Shown in pieces: positions 9,694-18,970 of a stretch of DNA of 39,399 nucleotides (its first letter is position 1; the number at the start of each line of letters is the position of its first letter). The notes below the pieces were generated by a model. It saw only the letters and a list, made by a program, of their open reading frames with translations, made no database searches and was not told where the DNA came from. The position numbers were made by a program, and so were the translations under genes. This DNA comes from an uncultured Bacteroidota bacterium (GTDB taxonomy: Bacteria; Bacteroidota; Bacteroidia; B-17B0; Aurantibacillaceae), in assembly GCA_903928655.1 (NCBI GenBank), contig CAIYSA010000483.1, positions 1 to 39,399 of the forward strand, read 5' to 3'.

Positions 9694-11742
9694 ATGGCAA
9701 GCTTTAAATCAATTCCTTTATTAAAAATAATATTCCCTTACCTACTCGGTATACTATTTGTATTGCAATTTGGAATATTACCAGCAACAGCAAAATGGTT
9801 TGTTATATCAACTATTTTTGTTTTAATAACATTTATCGTTTACTATTTAGCGAAAAACAAAACGGGTTTCAAAAAAATAATTTATATTATTTCAATCAAT
9901 GTATTTTTATTTATTCTTGCTCACCAATCTTTCTATTTATACAATGCTAAAAACGATTTAACGAACTACACAAACTATGTAAGTTCCAAACAACAACAAT
10001 CTGTTGTGGTTATATCAGAAGTGCCAGTAGTAACTGAGAAGGGACTTAAATTAGCGGTAAACTTAAAATATATTAATGCTAATTCAAAATGGAAAACTAC
10101 AACTGGTAAAACCATTATTTACTTAAAAAAAGATTCATTAAATACCTATAACGTTGGCGATTATTTATTTTTAAATACAAAGTGGAGCTATATTACTGAA
10201 CCAAAAAATCCAAATGAATTTAATTATAAACGGTATTTAGAAAACAAAAATATTTTTAATATCATTTATTCTGATTCGAAACATGTACTAAAATACAATG
10301 GATTTGGCACGGACGATTCATATATTTTGATTGGCGAAAAAATTAAATCCAAAATAGTAATTAGTTTAAGAAACAGCAATTTGTCAGAGAATGCCTTTTC
10401 AATTTGCTCTGCATTATTAGTGGGCTTCGACGATGAAATTAATAAAGATGTACTAACAAGTTTTTCGCATTCGGGCACATTACACATTCTTTCTGTTTCA
10501 GGAATGCATACAGGCGTTATTTGTGGAATTATTTTATTTATTTTTTCATATTTAGATAAAAACGATAAGCATAAAAAAATAAAATGTGTAGTAATTATTA
10601 CAGTATTATTTTTATTTACAACTATTACCGGATTTTCACCCTCAGTTCTTAGAGCGAGTTTAATGCTAAGCTTAATTGTTTTAGGAAAAACATTTCAAAA
10701 ACAAAGTAATAGCTATAATACGTTATTACTTTCTGCATTCATTTTATTGGTCGTAAATCCGTTATTAATTATTGATGTTGGTTTTCTACTAAGTTATTTC
10801 GCGGTATTTGGCATCATGTATTTATTCCCAATTTTAGATTCTCTTTTTTATGTAGAAAACAAAATTTTAAAGTGGTTTTGGAGTAGTTGTTTAATTTCAA
10901 TAGCCGCAACCATTTTTACCTTACCAATTACACTTTACTTTTTTCATCAATTCCCTATTTGGTTTGTGTTTTCAAATTTAGTAATCATTCCAATTAGCTT
11001 ACTCGTTATGCTCTTTGCATTATGTGTAGTTGTATTTACAAAAGTAATTTTTTTAAAATCACTGTTTGTAGTAATTACAAATGCTACCGTGTCAATTATG
11101 ATCTATCTATCAAACCTTACTGATAATGCCCATTACGGTTATATCGATTATATATCTTTTGGTAAACTAGATGTTCTGTTTTTAAGTTTCCTAATAGTAT
11201 CAGTGCTGATATTAATTTCTAATAAACAATATAATTACTTTATGACTAGTTTATCCATTTGCATAGCATGGATATTTTTAACAATCGCACAAAATTATAC
11301 GCAATTAAAACAACACGAATTAATTGTATTTAACGTGAAACAAAAATCTTTTTTTGCCACTCGTATTGGAAACAACGTGTATTGTGATTTAAACAAAATT
11401 ACTAAATCTGATTTTGAACGTTATATAAAACCCTATTTACTAAGCTACAAAAAACTTACACTCATTGATTCCAAAAAACAATGCATCACTATAAATAACC
11501 GTACTTTTATAAACTTAACAAGCACTAAAGATTCGCCCCCTAAAATTGATGTTAACTTTATTTTAATAAGCAATAATTCATTAGTAAATTTAACTGATTT
11601 TAAAGATTCAAAACCTTTAATAATTGTAGATGGCAGCAACACTTACAAAACCATTACTAAATTAAAAAAACAATGTGCAAGCAATCATTTAAAATTTTAC
11701 AATGTAAAAGAAAATGGTGCATTGATTTTAAATGCTTATTAA
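9694..11742 (+). CDS. comEC: ComEC/Rec2-family protein
   Basis: DUF4131-like N-terminus; GFDDEINKDVLTSFSHSGTLHILSVSGMHTGVICG and GFSPSVLRASLM motifs; many TM helices. Confidence 0.85.
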   Translation: MASFKSIPLLKIIFPYLLGILFVLQFGILPATAKWFVISTIFVLITFIVYYLAKNKTGFKKIIYIISINVFLFILAHQSFYLYNAKNDLTNYTNYVSSKQQQSVVVISEVPVVTEKGLKLAVNLKYINANSKWKTTTGKTIIYLKKDSLNTYNVGDYLFLNTKWSYITEPKNPNEFNYKRYLENKNIFNIIYSDSKHVLKYNGFGTDDSYILIGEKIKSKIVISLRNSNLSENAFSICSALLVGFDDEINKDVLTSFSHSGTLHILSVSGMHTGVICGIILFIFSYLDKNDKHKKIKCVVIITVLFLFTTITGFSPSVLRASLMLSLIVLGKTFQKQSNSYNTLLLSAFILLVVNPLLIIDVGFLLSYFAVFGIMYLFPILDSLFYVENKILKWFWSSCLISIAATIFTLPITLYFFHQFPIWFVFSNLVIIPISLLVMLFALCVVVFTKVIFLKSLFVVITNATVSIMIYLSNLTDNAHYGYIDYISFGKLDVLFLSFLIVSVLILISNKQYNYFMTSLSICIAWIFLTIAQNYTQLKQHELIVFNVKQKSFFATRIGNNVYCDLNKITKSDFERYIKPYLLSYKKLTLIDSKKQCITINNRTFINLTSTKDSPPKIDVNFILISNNSLVNLTDFKDSKPLIIVDGSNTYKTITKLKKQCASNHLKFYNVKENGALILNAY

Positions 11743-11754
11743 GAAAATAATATC

Positions 11755-12744
11755 ATGAAATTAAGAATAGGAGATACCGTTAGTTTTTTGAATGAAGTTG
11801 GCCAAGGAACCATTACGCGCTTTAAAGATAAAGATACCGTGTTTGTTGAAATGCCTGATGGCTTTGAAATTCCATACCTCATTAAAAAACTAGTGCCCAT
11901 CCACACCGAATTAATTATGAATCCAGAAGTTGAAAATTTGGATTTAGTGGTTGAAAATGTGTTATCCGATTCAGTGTATTTTATCATAGAGCCGGACCAT
12001 GAAATGCCCATGTTGGTGACAGATTATAAATTTTATTTATTTAATTCTTCTTCATATAACATTTCGTTTACTTATTCGGTTAAAGATGAAGAATACTTCC
12101 AAACCCTTAAGCATGGAGAATTAGGACCTTATCAAAAAATATATTTAAGACAGGTTAAGAAAAACTTTTTAAAAGAATTTGTGTTTCATAAAATAGATTG
12201 TTTGTTTTTTAAAAACATGCATTATAAAATACAAGCACCCATTTCTGAAATATTGCACGTGAATGAAAAAACATTAACACAATCTAATTTATTAACTCAT
12301 GATGAATTTAATTTTTCGGTATATGCTTTTATTTTAAAAGATGACTTTGCGGAAATTAAAAAAGTTGAACAAACCCTCAACCACGAGGATATTACACGCT
12401 TAAAATCCATTAAAGAATTTAAGCAACCGCAAAAAAAATCAGTTGCCAAGCAACGCATTAAAGATTTAACCAAAGAAATTGATTTACACATTGAAGAACT
12501 AATTGACTCTCATAGCAGCTTAACTAACGGCCAAATATTAGCCATACAAACCGAACGCTTCGAAAAAGAATTGCGTTATGCTATAAACAATGGCATTAAA
12601 AAACTGATTGTGATACATGGCGTTGGAAACGGAAAACTAAAAGCTGAAATTGCTGACATCTTAAACTCAATTGAAGATGTGACTTTTTATGATGCATCCT
12701 ATAAAAATTATGGCTTTGGAGCTACAGAAATTTTGATACATTAG
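11755..12744 (+). CDS. DUF2027 + C-terminal Smr domain protein
   Basis: IGDTVSFLNEVGQGTITRFKDKDTVFVEMPDGFEIPYL N-terminus; Smr domain EIDLHIEEL...RYAINNGIKKLIVIHGVGNGKLKAEI. Confidence 0.85.
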   Translation: MKLRIGDTVSFLNEVGQGTITRFKDKDTVFVEMPDGFEIPYLIKKLVPIHTELIMNPEVENLDLVVENVLSDSVYFIIEPDHEMPMLVTDYKFYLFNSSSYNISFTYSVKDEEYFQTLKHGELGPYQKIYLRQVKKNFLKEFVFHKIDCLFFKNMHYKIQAPISEILHVNEKTLTQSNLLTHDEFNFSVYAFILKDDFAEIKKVEQTLNHEDITRLKSIKEFKQPQKKSVAKQRIKDLTKEIDLHIEELIDSHSSLTNGQILAIQTERFEKELRYAINNGIKKLIVIHGVGNGKLKAEIADILNSIEDVTFYDASYKNYGFGATEILIH

Positions 12745-12830
12745 GAACAACGAATATACTAGTAACACGATACAAGAATGTTTTGTTTATTAAAAGTTCT
12801 TATAGAAAAGTTTAAGCAAATACAAAAAAC

Positions 12831-13505
12831 ATGAAACGAATCATTTCAATAATATTATTATTTAATTCCTGTCTGCATTTTTCTCAAACAGACACCATTC
12901 GTTGGGACTATCAAAAATTGGACTCGATAAATAATACATATAAAGATGGATATCATATTTTCAAAAAAGGGAATAAGATGATTAAAGAAGGGAATTACAA
13001 AGACAATTGTGGATTTGGAATTTGGAAATACTATTACAATGAAGGAAATATAGAATCGCTAATAGAATATGTTTGCACAGATAATAATAGAAGTGGTGAA
13101 AGTGGTAAATACATTGAATACTATAAATCTGGGAATATTAAAACAGAAGGAAGGTACCGAAAAGAAAAGAATGATAGTGTTACCTGCATTCAATGTTACG
13201 ACAAAGAACAACTCAAGAAAATTGAATGGGCCGAATTTAGCCCTTCATTAAAAGTTGGTGAATGGAAAGAATATTTTGAAAACGGAAAAATAAAATCCAT
13301 TGGAAAATATTTTGCTGGAGTGCATCAAACTTTTAATACAGCATGGAGAAAGGAAGACTCTAATAAAATGAAAATTGGAGTTGGAGCAATTGGCACAGAA
13401 TATTTAAAAGATGGCGAATGGAAAATCTACAATGATGCAGGGAACTTATTAAAAATAGAATACTACAAACAAGGAACATTTATTGGTGATGAGACATTTG
13501 AATAA
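12831..13505 (+). CDS. Secreted MORN/YwqK-like repeat protein
   Basis: Signal-peptide-like N-terminus; repeats such as GIWKYYYNEGNIESLIEY, GKYIEYYKSGNIKTEGRY, GEWKEYFENGKIKSIGKY. Confidence 0.7.
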   Translation: MKRIISIILLFNSCLHFSQTDTIRWDYQKLDSINNTYKDGYHIFKKGNKMIKEGNYKDNCGFGIWKYYYNEGNIESLIEYVCTDNNRSGESGKYIEYYKSGNIKTEGRYRKEKNDSVTCIQCYDKEQLKKIEWAEFSPSLKVGEWKEYFENGKIKSIGKYFAGVHQTFNTAWRKEDSNKMKIGVGAIGTEYLKDGEWKIYNDAGNLLKIEYYKQGTFIGDETFE

Positions 13506-13557
13506 AGCTATTTCTTAATTAACATCCTTATTGGCATCACAACCAAGAGATAAAAAA

Positions 13558-14055
13558 ATGACACAATACAAATTCGAAAATAACACATTAAAATTAAGTG
13601 TAAAAAAATCATTATTCTTAATCCGAGCAATCATGTTCTTTTTTGCATTTCTATTTTTCGTATCACCAACAATTGCAATGATCAGTTCAGTTGTAGACGG
13701 AAAAGATTTTCATTTTGGATTTATCATCGGCATTGGCACTTTTGGTTTAATGGGATTTTATCTTTTACGAATTGCTTTATGGAATAGCTTTGGCTCAGAA
13801 GAAATTAAATTTGATAAAAATACGGTTACCTATGAAGCCGATTATGGCTGGTTTAAAGACGGGATTAAGACCTTAGAAATTATACCATTAGTCTTTTCAA
13901 TTAAACAAATTGGTTACGAAGAAGATAATATCGGGACTTTAATTATTGGTGAAGGCGATGAAAAAATTGAAAGTGTAACAAAAATGCCTCTTGATGAATT
14001 AGAAAAATTAATTAAAACACTAAATAGGTACGTCGTTGTTGGCATTATGACCTAA
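13558..14055 (+). CDS. Hypothetical membrane protein (start may be 13531)
   Basis: ORF with two hydrophobic segments (LIRAIMFFFAFLFFVSPTIAMI, FIIGIGTFGLMGFYLLRI). Confidence 0.6.
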   Translation: MTQYKFENNTLKLSVKKSLFLIRAIMFFFAFLFFVSPTIAMISSVVDGKDFHFGFIIGIGTFGLMGFYLLRIALWNSFGSEEIKFDKNTVTYEADYGWFKDGIKTLEIIPLVFSIKQIGYEEDNIGTLIIGEGDEKIESVTKMPLDELEKLIKTLNRYVVVGIMT

Positions 14056-14087
14056 TAAAAAATGATTAATGTTAAATAAAAATTATA

Positions 14088-14318
14088 ATGAGCGTTTTTG
14101 GAGATATTGCGGAAATAGTGCTTGAATTTGTTGGCGATGTTTTAATAGATTATATACTTAAACCTATATTAAAAAATATAGGCGCTTCCGTTAGATGGTT
14201 GTTTTATTTAGGAAATAAAAGTTATAAGGAAATTTATTTAAAAAAACATAACACCCTATATGGTTTTATGATAATAGTTTCTTCAATATTATTGTTTATT
14301 TATTTACGTTTCTTTTAG
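14088..14318 (+). CDS. Small hypothetical membrane protein
   Basis: 76-aa ORF with C-terminal TM (LYGFMIIVSSILLFIYLRFF). Confidence 0.45.
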   Translation: MSVFGDIAEIVLEFVGDVLIDYILKPILKNIGASVRWLFYLGNKSYKEIYLKKHNTLYGFMIIVSSILLFIYLRFF

Positions 14319-14380
14319 CTATAAAATCATTATATCGCGAGTTGTATTAAGCACAATATCATAAAAAATTATATTAAAAT

Positions 14381-14584
14381 ATGAAAGCCTTAAAGATTAT
14401 TTCTGGAGTATTATTATTTATAATAGGACTCGGTCAATTAATAAAAATAATATTGATATATACTGAACTTCCATTTAAGTCTTGGGCAATAGGTTCCGAA
14501 TTTGTACCTATTGGCTTTATTGTTGCGGGAATTGCAATTTTTATTAATGGAATAAAACGAACAAAAGAAATCCCTAAACCTTAG
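14381..14584 (+). CDS. Small hypothetical membrane protein
   Basis: 67-aa ORF with two TM segments; 3' end overlaps the convergent gene by 11 nt. Confidence 0.45.
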   Translation: MKALKIISGVLLFIIGLGQLIKIILIYTELPFKSWAIGSEFVPIGFIVAGIAIFINGIKRTKEIPKP

Positions 14585-15635
14585 CCACCAACATAAACGA
14601 ATAATTTATTCCTAAATATTGGTTGATGATTAAAACATGTTTAATGGCTGTTGGTGCTTTTTGAGAAATAGATATAGCTTTTGGTAGGTTTTGTTTTTCA
14701 ATTAATTGAGTGGCTAACCATAAGGCAAAAGCAGAAGCCGTGTGGTATTCGCCACTTAAATGTTTAAAATAGGCAGGGCAACTTTCTTTTTCAATAGTTG
14801 GCAAAAGCTCTTGTAATTTTTTATCAAAGTTTACATCTAAACTAAAGCCCATAAGCGTTACATCAATATCGGCTAACGTTAAACTATACATTTTTAAAAA
14901 TGCAGTCAGTTTATCCAAAATATCTTCAGTAGTTTTTGGTTTGTAAAGCGTTTGTATGCCTTCTACGCAAGCTACTGATTTTTCCGTTTGGTGTTTATTC
15001 AAAACAAAAAACGCAGCGCCTTCACCCATTTGTGTGCCTGATGTTTCTGATTTCCAATATGGCACAGCAGTGTTTTGTTCTTGAAACTTTTTTGCTCTAC
15101 GGTATAAATTCACATAGTTTGGTGTGTGCTCTTCAATGCCACCAATCAAAATAGATTCTTTGCCTTCGTTAAATAACATCATGGCATCTTGCAAACAACT
15201 CTCAAAAGAAAAACCACGATGCACATACGTGAAATTATAATTATGGCATTTCATAATTAAAGCAATTTGAGAACCAACCGTGTTGTGTGTAGATTGTATA
15301 AAAGAAGTTGGTGTTAAAAATTGCTCATCATTATTTAATAAGGCTAATAAAAAACGTTCGCTGTCTTCAAAACAACCCAAACCTGTTCCGGTAATAATAG
15401 CATCTACATTTGTTACACCAGCATTTTTAATGGCAATGCTAGCGGTGGTAACACCCATTTTTATAGCTCTTCCCATTCGGCGAAGTAAATTGGGCGCAAT
15501 GTATTCTTTATAAGATGGTTCAATCGCATTATAATAATCAACACTTGGCGGCGCAACGGTTTCAAAAAACCATGACTCGTCAATGGTGTTTTGTGCCGAA
15601 ATGCAACCTGTTCCGTTTATGTATGCTTTAACCAA
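14574..15635 (-). CDS. Ketosynthase-like protein lacking catalytic residues (chain-length-factor-like)
   Basis: KS-like N-terminus (INGTGCISAQ, VTNVDAIITGTGLGCFEDSE), ILIGGIEE, GEGAAFFVL; the nucleophile region reads YVHRGFSFES instead of TACSS and the HGTGT motif is absent. Confidence 0.8.
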   Translation of the reverse strand: MVKAYINGTGCISAQNTIDESWFFETVAPPSVDYYNAIEPSYKEYIAPNLLRRMGRAIKMGVTTASIAIKNAGVTNVDAIITGTGLGCFEDSERFLLALLNNDEQFLTPTSFIQSTHNTVGSQIALIMKCHNYNFTYVHRGFSFESCLQDAMMLFNEGKESILIGGIEEHTPNYVNLYRRAKKFQEQNTAVPYWKSETSGTQMGEGAAFFVLNKHQTEKSVACVEGIQTLYKPKTTEDILDKLTAFLKMYSLTLADIDVTLMGFSLDVNFDKKLQELLPTIEKESCPAYFKHLSGEYHTASAFALWLATQLIEKQNLPKAISISQKAPTAIKHVLIINQYLGINYSFMLVAKV

Positions 15636-15641
15636 ACTAAA

Positions 15642-16835
15642 TTATATTTTTTTAAAAATAAGAGATGAACAATTTCCTCCAAAACCAAATGAGTTTGAAA
15701 GGATAGTGTTTATAGGTGTTTGCAACAACTCCGTAACCGGCACTAGATTAGTTTCTGCTATGGGTGTTGTAAAATTTAAATTCGGAAATATTAATTGGTG
15801 TTGTAATGATAAGGTTGAAATAACAGCTTCAATACTTGCCGCTGCTGCTAAAGTATGGCCAGTAAAGGCTTTGGTTGAACTAAATTTTGGAATGTGATTT
15901 CCAAAAACAGTTTTGGTGGCAATGCTTTCCGACAAATCATTATTTGGTGTTCCAGTACCATGCATGTTGATGTAATCAATGTCGCGGGTTGTTAAGCCAC
16001 ACATTTCTAAAGCTTGTGTAATGGCTAATGTTGCGCCGTAACCTTCGGGCGATGAAGCCGTTTGGTGATACGCATCATTTGCATTGGCATAACCAATAAC
16101 TTCAGCCAAGGCTTTTCCATTTCTTTTACGTAATGCGTCTTCGCCTTCTATGACTAAAAATGCAGCGCCTTCTCCTAAGTTTAATCCTTTTCTGTTTTCA
16201 TCAAATGGTTTGCACCATTCTTTATCTAAAATCATTAAGGTATTAAATCCATTAAATGTAAATTTTGATAAAGCATCCACACCACCAACAATAGCTCTAT
16301 CAAGCAATCCGTTTTTTATCATTCTACTGCCAAGCATCACAGCGTTAGCAGCCGATGAACACGCTGTTGAAATGGTAGTTACATAATCTACATTACCAAT
16401 ATAATCTGCAATGCGTTCTGTGCTATCGCCACAATCGTGCGTGTCTAATACATTTAAGTGATCGTCTTTTTCAAACATTTCTTTATAAAACATTTCTGTT
16501 TTACTCATGCCTGCAACTGTTGTAGATGAAATAACACCAGTACGCAAACCATCCTTCGTGTCAATACCCGAATTGATAACGGCTTCTTTAGCGGCTAACA
16601 TTGCCAAATACGAATTACGGTTTAAATCAGGAGAATTGTCTTTTACCAAATCCATTAAATCAGCATTTGATAATTTAACTTCTCCTACTAAAAACTCGTC
16701 TTTATAACGCGTGGTTAAATAATTAATTTTACCAATACCAGTTTTGGATTGACTTAAAGACAAAAAAGATTCAGACACATTGTTTCCAATAGCCGAAATC
16801 ATTCCTATTCCAGTAATATAAATGCGTTGCGACAA
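15642..16835 (-). CDS. beta-ketoacyl-ACP synthase II (FabF-like)
   Basis: ISTACSSAANAV (Cys), NMHGTGTPNNDLSE (His), KAFTGHTLAAAASIEA (His), NSFGFGGNCSSLIF. Confidence 0.93.
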   Translation of the reverse strand: MSQRIYITGIGMISAIGNNVSESFLSLSQSKTGIGKINYLTTRYKDEFLVGEVKLSNADLMDLVKDNSPDLNRNSYLAMLAAKEAVINSGIDTKDGLRTGVISSTTVAGMSKTEMFYKEMFEKDDHLNVLDTHDCGDSTERIADYIGNVDYVTTISTACSSAANAVMLGSRMIKNGLLDRAIVGGVDALSKFTFNGFNTLMILDKEWCKPFDENRKGLNLGEGAAFLVIEGEDALRKRNGKALAEVIGYANANDAYHQTASSPEGYGATLAITQALEMCGLTTRDIDYINMHGTGTPNNDLSESIATKTVFGNHIPKFSSTKAFTGHTLAAAASIEAVISTLSLQHQLIFPNLNFTTPIAETNLVPVTELLQTPINTILSNSFGFGGNCSSLIFKKI

Positions 16836-16844
16836 AATGATTCC

Positions 16845-17102
16845 TTACGATTTACCGTTAGCTTTAATGTATTCTGCCATCGTTCTAAGCGATTGAAAAA
16901 TTGTTTTTCCATCTTTAGGATCTTCAATTTTAATGCCGTAATGTTTTTCTAATAAAACAATTAACTCTAAAGCGTCAATAGAATCTAAACCTAAACCGTC
17001 TCCAAATAAAGGAGAATCAGGATTAATTTCTTCTGGTTTAACTTCAGCTAAATTTAATTGCTCAATGATTTGTCCTTTTAATTTTTCTATTAATGCGTCC
17101 AT
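16845..17102 (-). CDS. Acyl carrier protein
   Basis: GDGLGLDSIDALELIVLLEKHYGIKI: phosphopantetheine Ser in the DSIDALEL motif; 85 aa. Confidence 0.92.
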   Translation of the reverse strand: MDALIEKLKGQIIEQLNLAEVKPEEINPDSPLFGDGLGLDSIDALELIVLLEKHYGIKIEDPKDGKTIFQSLRTMAEYIKANGKS

Positions 17103-17737
17103 TATGTTTGATTATATATTTGTGTAACAACTAGTTGATTAAGAGGTTTAAAAATAGTGTTTTTATTTGTATTATTTTTTGTTTCAACTAAAAAAATAAA
17201 CGCTTCATAAGCAGTATCATCAACCTCAACCCAACCGCAAATAGCAGAAGAAGCATTGTCATGTAAAACAAGTTCCGTATAATTTACTAGTAAATGGGCA
17301 TCAAATTTTTTAGAAACAAAAAAAGCATTTTCCCCCGTCACTTTATGCCTAATGGCAAGTTCGCCAATACTGATATTTGGAAGGGTATAAACAAAAACAG
17401 CTGGTGATGGAAAATAATTGGTTTTATCGTCAATCGAATGTTGATGTAATTTATCCGTTTGCAAACTCGAAGCCGAATTTGAAATTACGATGGCCGTTTT
17501 AGTCAAATCATTTTCAGAAATAAAAGCAGTGTTTTGTAAAGCAAACTCCGTACACAAAAAACCTAATTTGCATTGCAAATCCATTTTATGAAACTTTGGA
17601 TAGCTAATTTCCATTGACTTGTAGGCTTCAGATAAAAATTCGGGAAGTGTGGCATTTTTTTCAGAACTAAACACTGGCGTTCCGTTTATTGAAACAGAAT
17701 TATTTTTTATATGTGCGTACGAAATGATATTGTTCAT
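17102..17737 (-). CDS. KS-like half protein (N-terminal thiolase-fold-like), probably non-catalytic
   Basis: TAIVISNSASSLQTD...YFPSPAVFVYTLPNISIGELAIRHKVTGENAFFVSKKFDA resembles the first half of a ketosynthase; TAATG overlaps with both neighbours. Confidence 0.65.
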   Translation of the reverse strand: MNNIISYAHIKNNSVSINGTPVFSSEKNATLPEFLSEAYKSMEISYPKFHKMDLQCKLGFLCTEFALQNTAFISENDLTKTAIVISNSASSLQTDKLHQHSIDDKTNYFPSPAVFVYTLPNISIGELAIRHKVTGENAFFVSKKFDAHLLVNYTELVLHDNASSAICGWVEVDDTAYEAFIFLVETKNNTNKNTIFKPLNQLVVTQIYNQT

Positions 17738-18870
17738 TATATTTTAGAAAATAAAGCTGCTGCATTACAACCTCCAAAACCAGAAGCCGTTTTTATAAAC
17801 GATTGAAATGATTTTTTTTCAAATGAATCAATCACTGAAATTTTCCCAGAAACACCAAGGCTTTCGAAGCCTTCCGATTTAATCAAGGTTTGATTTTTTA
17901 AAGATTCTAAAGATAAAATAGTTTCTAAAACTCCTGCAGCACCAAGTGTGTGTCCATAATATCCTTTTAAACTATTTACCGGAACACCTGATAATTCAGC
18001 TCGTTCGATAGCAATAGATTCCATCTCATCATTAAATGGTGTAGCTGTTCCATGTGCCGAAATAAAACCTATGTCAGTTTTGTTTGTCACATTTAATTGA
18101 TTTAAACATTGAAACAATCCATCACCCGTGCGTGATGGCCCCGAAATATGATTGGCATCATTTGCTGAAAAGCCACTAATGATTTGGGCTTCATAAGGTT
18201 TTGCTAATTCTTTATTATTGGTAATTAAAATGGTTGAAACAGCTTCGCCTAAATTAATCCCAACTCTATTGGTATCAAACGGCTTACTGGGCTCATTACT
18301 TAAGGCGTTAAATGATTTAAAACCGCTCAACGTAAATTCAGATAAAATATCGCCACCACAAACAATCACGTTATTGTAAGCACCACTTTCTATATAACGC
18401 TTAGCTATGATTATGGCTAAAAGGCCAGATATACAAGCGTTTGACAAAACAACTGGAGTATGTTTAAAATTAAAATGCTGTTGTAATACATTTGCAAAAC
18501 TCCACAAATAGATTCTATTTTTATCAATAGCTGAGAAATTATTTTTTTCTAATAAATCAATATTTCCTTTAGTGGTTGAATAGATTAATAATGTTTTTTC
18601 GTCAGCAGGATTAACGCCACTTTGAGCCATCACATCTTGTATAGATAATATACTGAGTTGTTCGAGCTTTGTGTAGTAATCTGTATTTTCAATGCTTGAG
18701 AAACGATTTTTTAAAAGTGTTTCGTCAATTTTTGCAACACAAAAGGTTTCAATAGAAAATGGTAAGATTGTTTTTTTTACAGCAAGCTCCGAATTTAAAA
18801 TGGCATTATAATTTTCGTCAGTAGAAAATCCTAAACCACTTATAATATTATTGTAAGACGCAAAAACCAT
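17737..18870 (-). CDS. beta-ketoacyl synthase
   Basis: LSNACISGLLAII (Cys), SAHGTATPFNDEMES (His), LKGYYGHTLGAAGVLE (His), ASGFGGCNAAALF. Confidence 0.9.
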   Translation of the reverse strand: MVFASYNNIISGLGFSTDENYNAILNSELAVKKTILPFSIETFCVAKIDETLLKNRFSSIENTDYYTKLEQLSILSIQDVMAQSGVNPADEKTLLIYSTTKGNIDLLEKNNFSAIDKNRIYLWSFANVLQQHFNFKHTPVVLSNACISGLLAIIIAKRYIESGAYNNVIVCGGDILSEFTLSGFKSFNALSNEPSKPFDTNRVGINLGEAVSTILITNNKELAKPYEAQIISGFSANDANHISGPSRTGDGLFQCLNQLNVTNKTDIGFISAHGTATPFNDEMESIAIERAELSGVPVNSLKGYYGHTLGAAGVLETILSLESLKNQTLIKSEGFESLGVSGKISVIDSFEKKSFQSFIKTASGFGGCNAAALFSKI

Positions 18871-18878
18871 TTATAACT

Positions 18879-18886
18879 CAAATGTA
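18879..18886 (-). promoter_or_regulatory. -7 promoter element (TACATTTG on minus strand) for the KS cassette
   Basis: Plus-strand CAAATGTA, 8 nt upstream of the start codon at 18870; no well-placed -33 TTG found. Confidence 0.4.
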
Positions 18887-18913
18887 AAAATTTTAACCGA
18901 AAAACATGGAAAC

Positions 18914-18946
18914 AAAAAAACCTCTTCAGTTTCCTGAAAAGGTTTT
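18914..18946 (-). terminator. Rho-independent terminator after rpmF
   Basis: Plus strand caaaaaaacctcttcagtttcctgaaaaggtttt: hairpin with ttcag/ctgaa core and cct/agg stem, T run on minus strand, just 3' of rpmF. Confidence 0.75.
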
Positions 18947-18970
18947 AAATAGTATAAAACATATTTAAAA

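Noticed and set aside
12831-13505. Possible toxin-antitoxin antitoxin (YwqK family name)
   Set aside because: The family name is an annotation convention; no toxin is recognisable nearby and the protein has a signal peptide and MORN-like repeats.
14936-16707. Plus-strand ORFs (14936..15154, 15280..15513, 15583..15897, 16150..16386, 16507..16707) opposite the KS genes
   Set aside because: They lie antisense to well-supported KS coding sequence and show no recognisable motifs; they are frame shadows.
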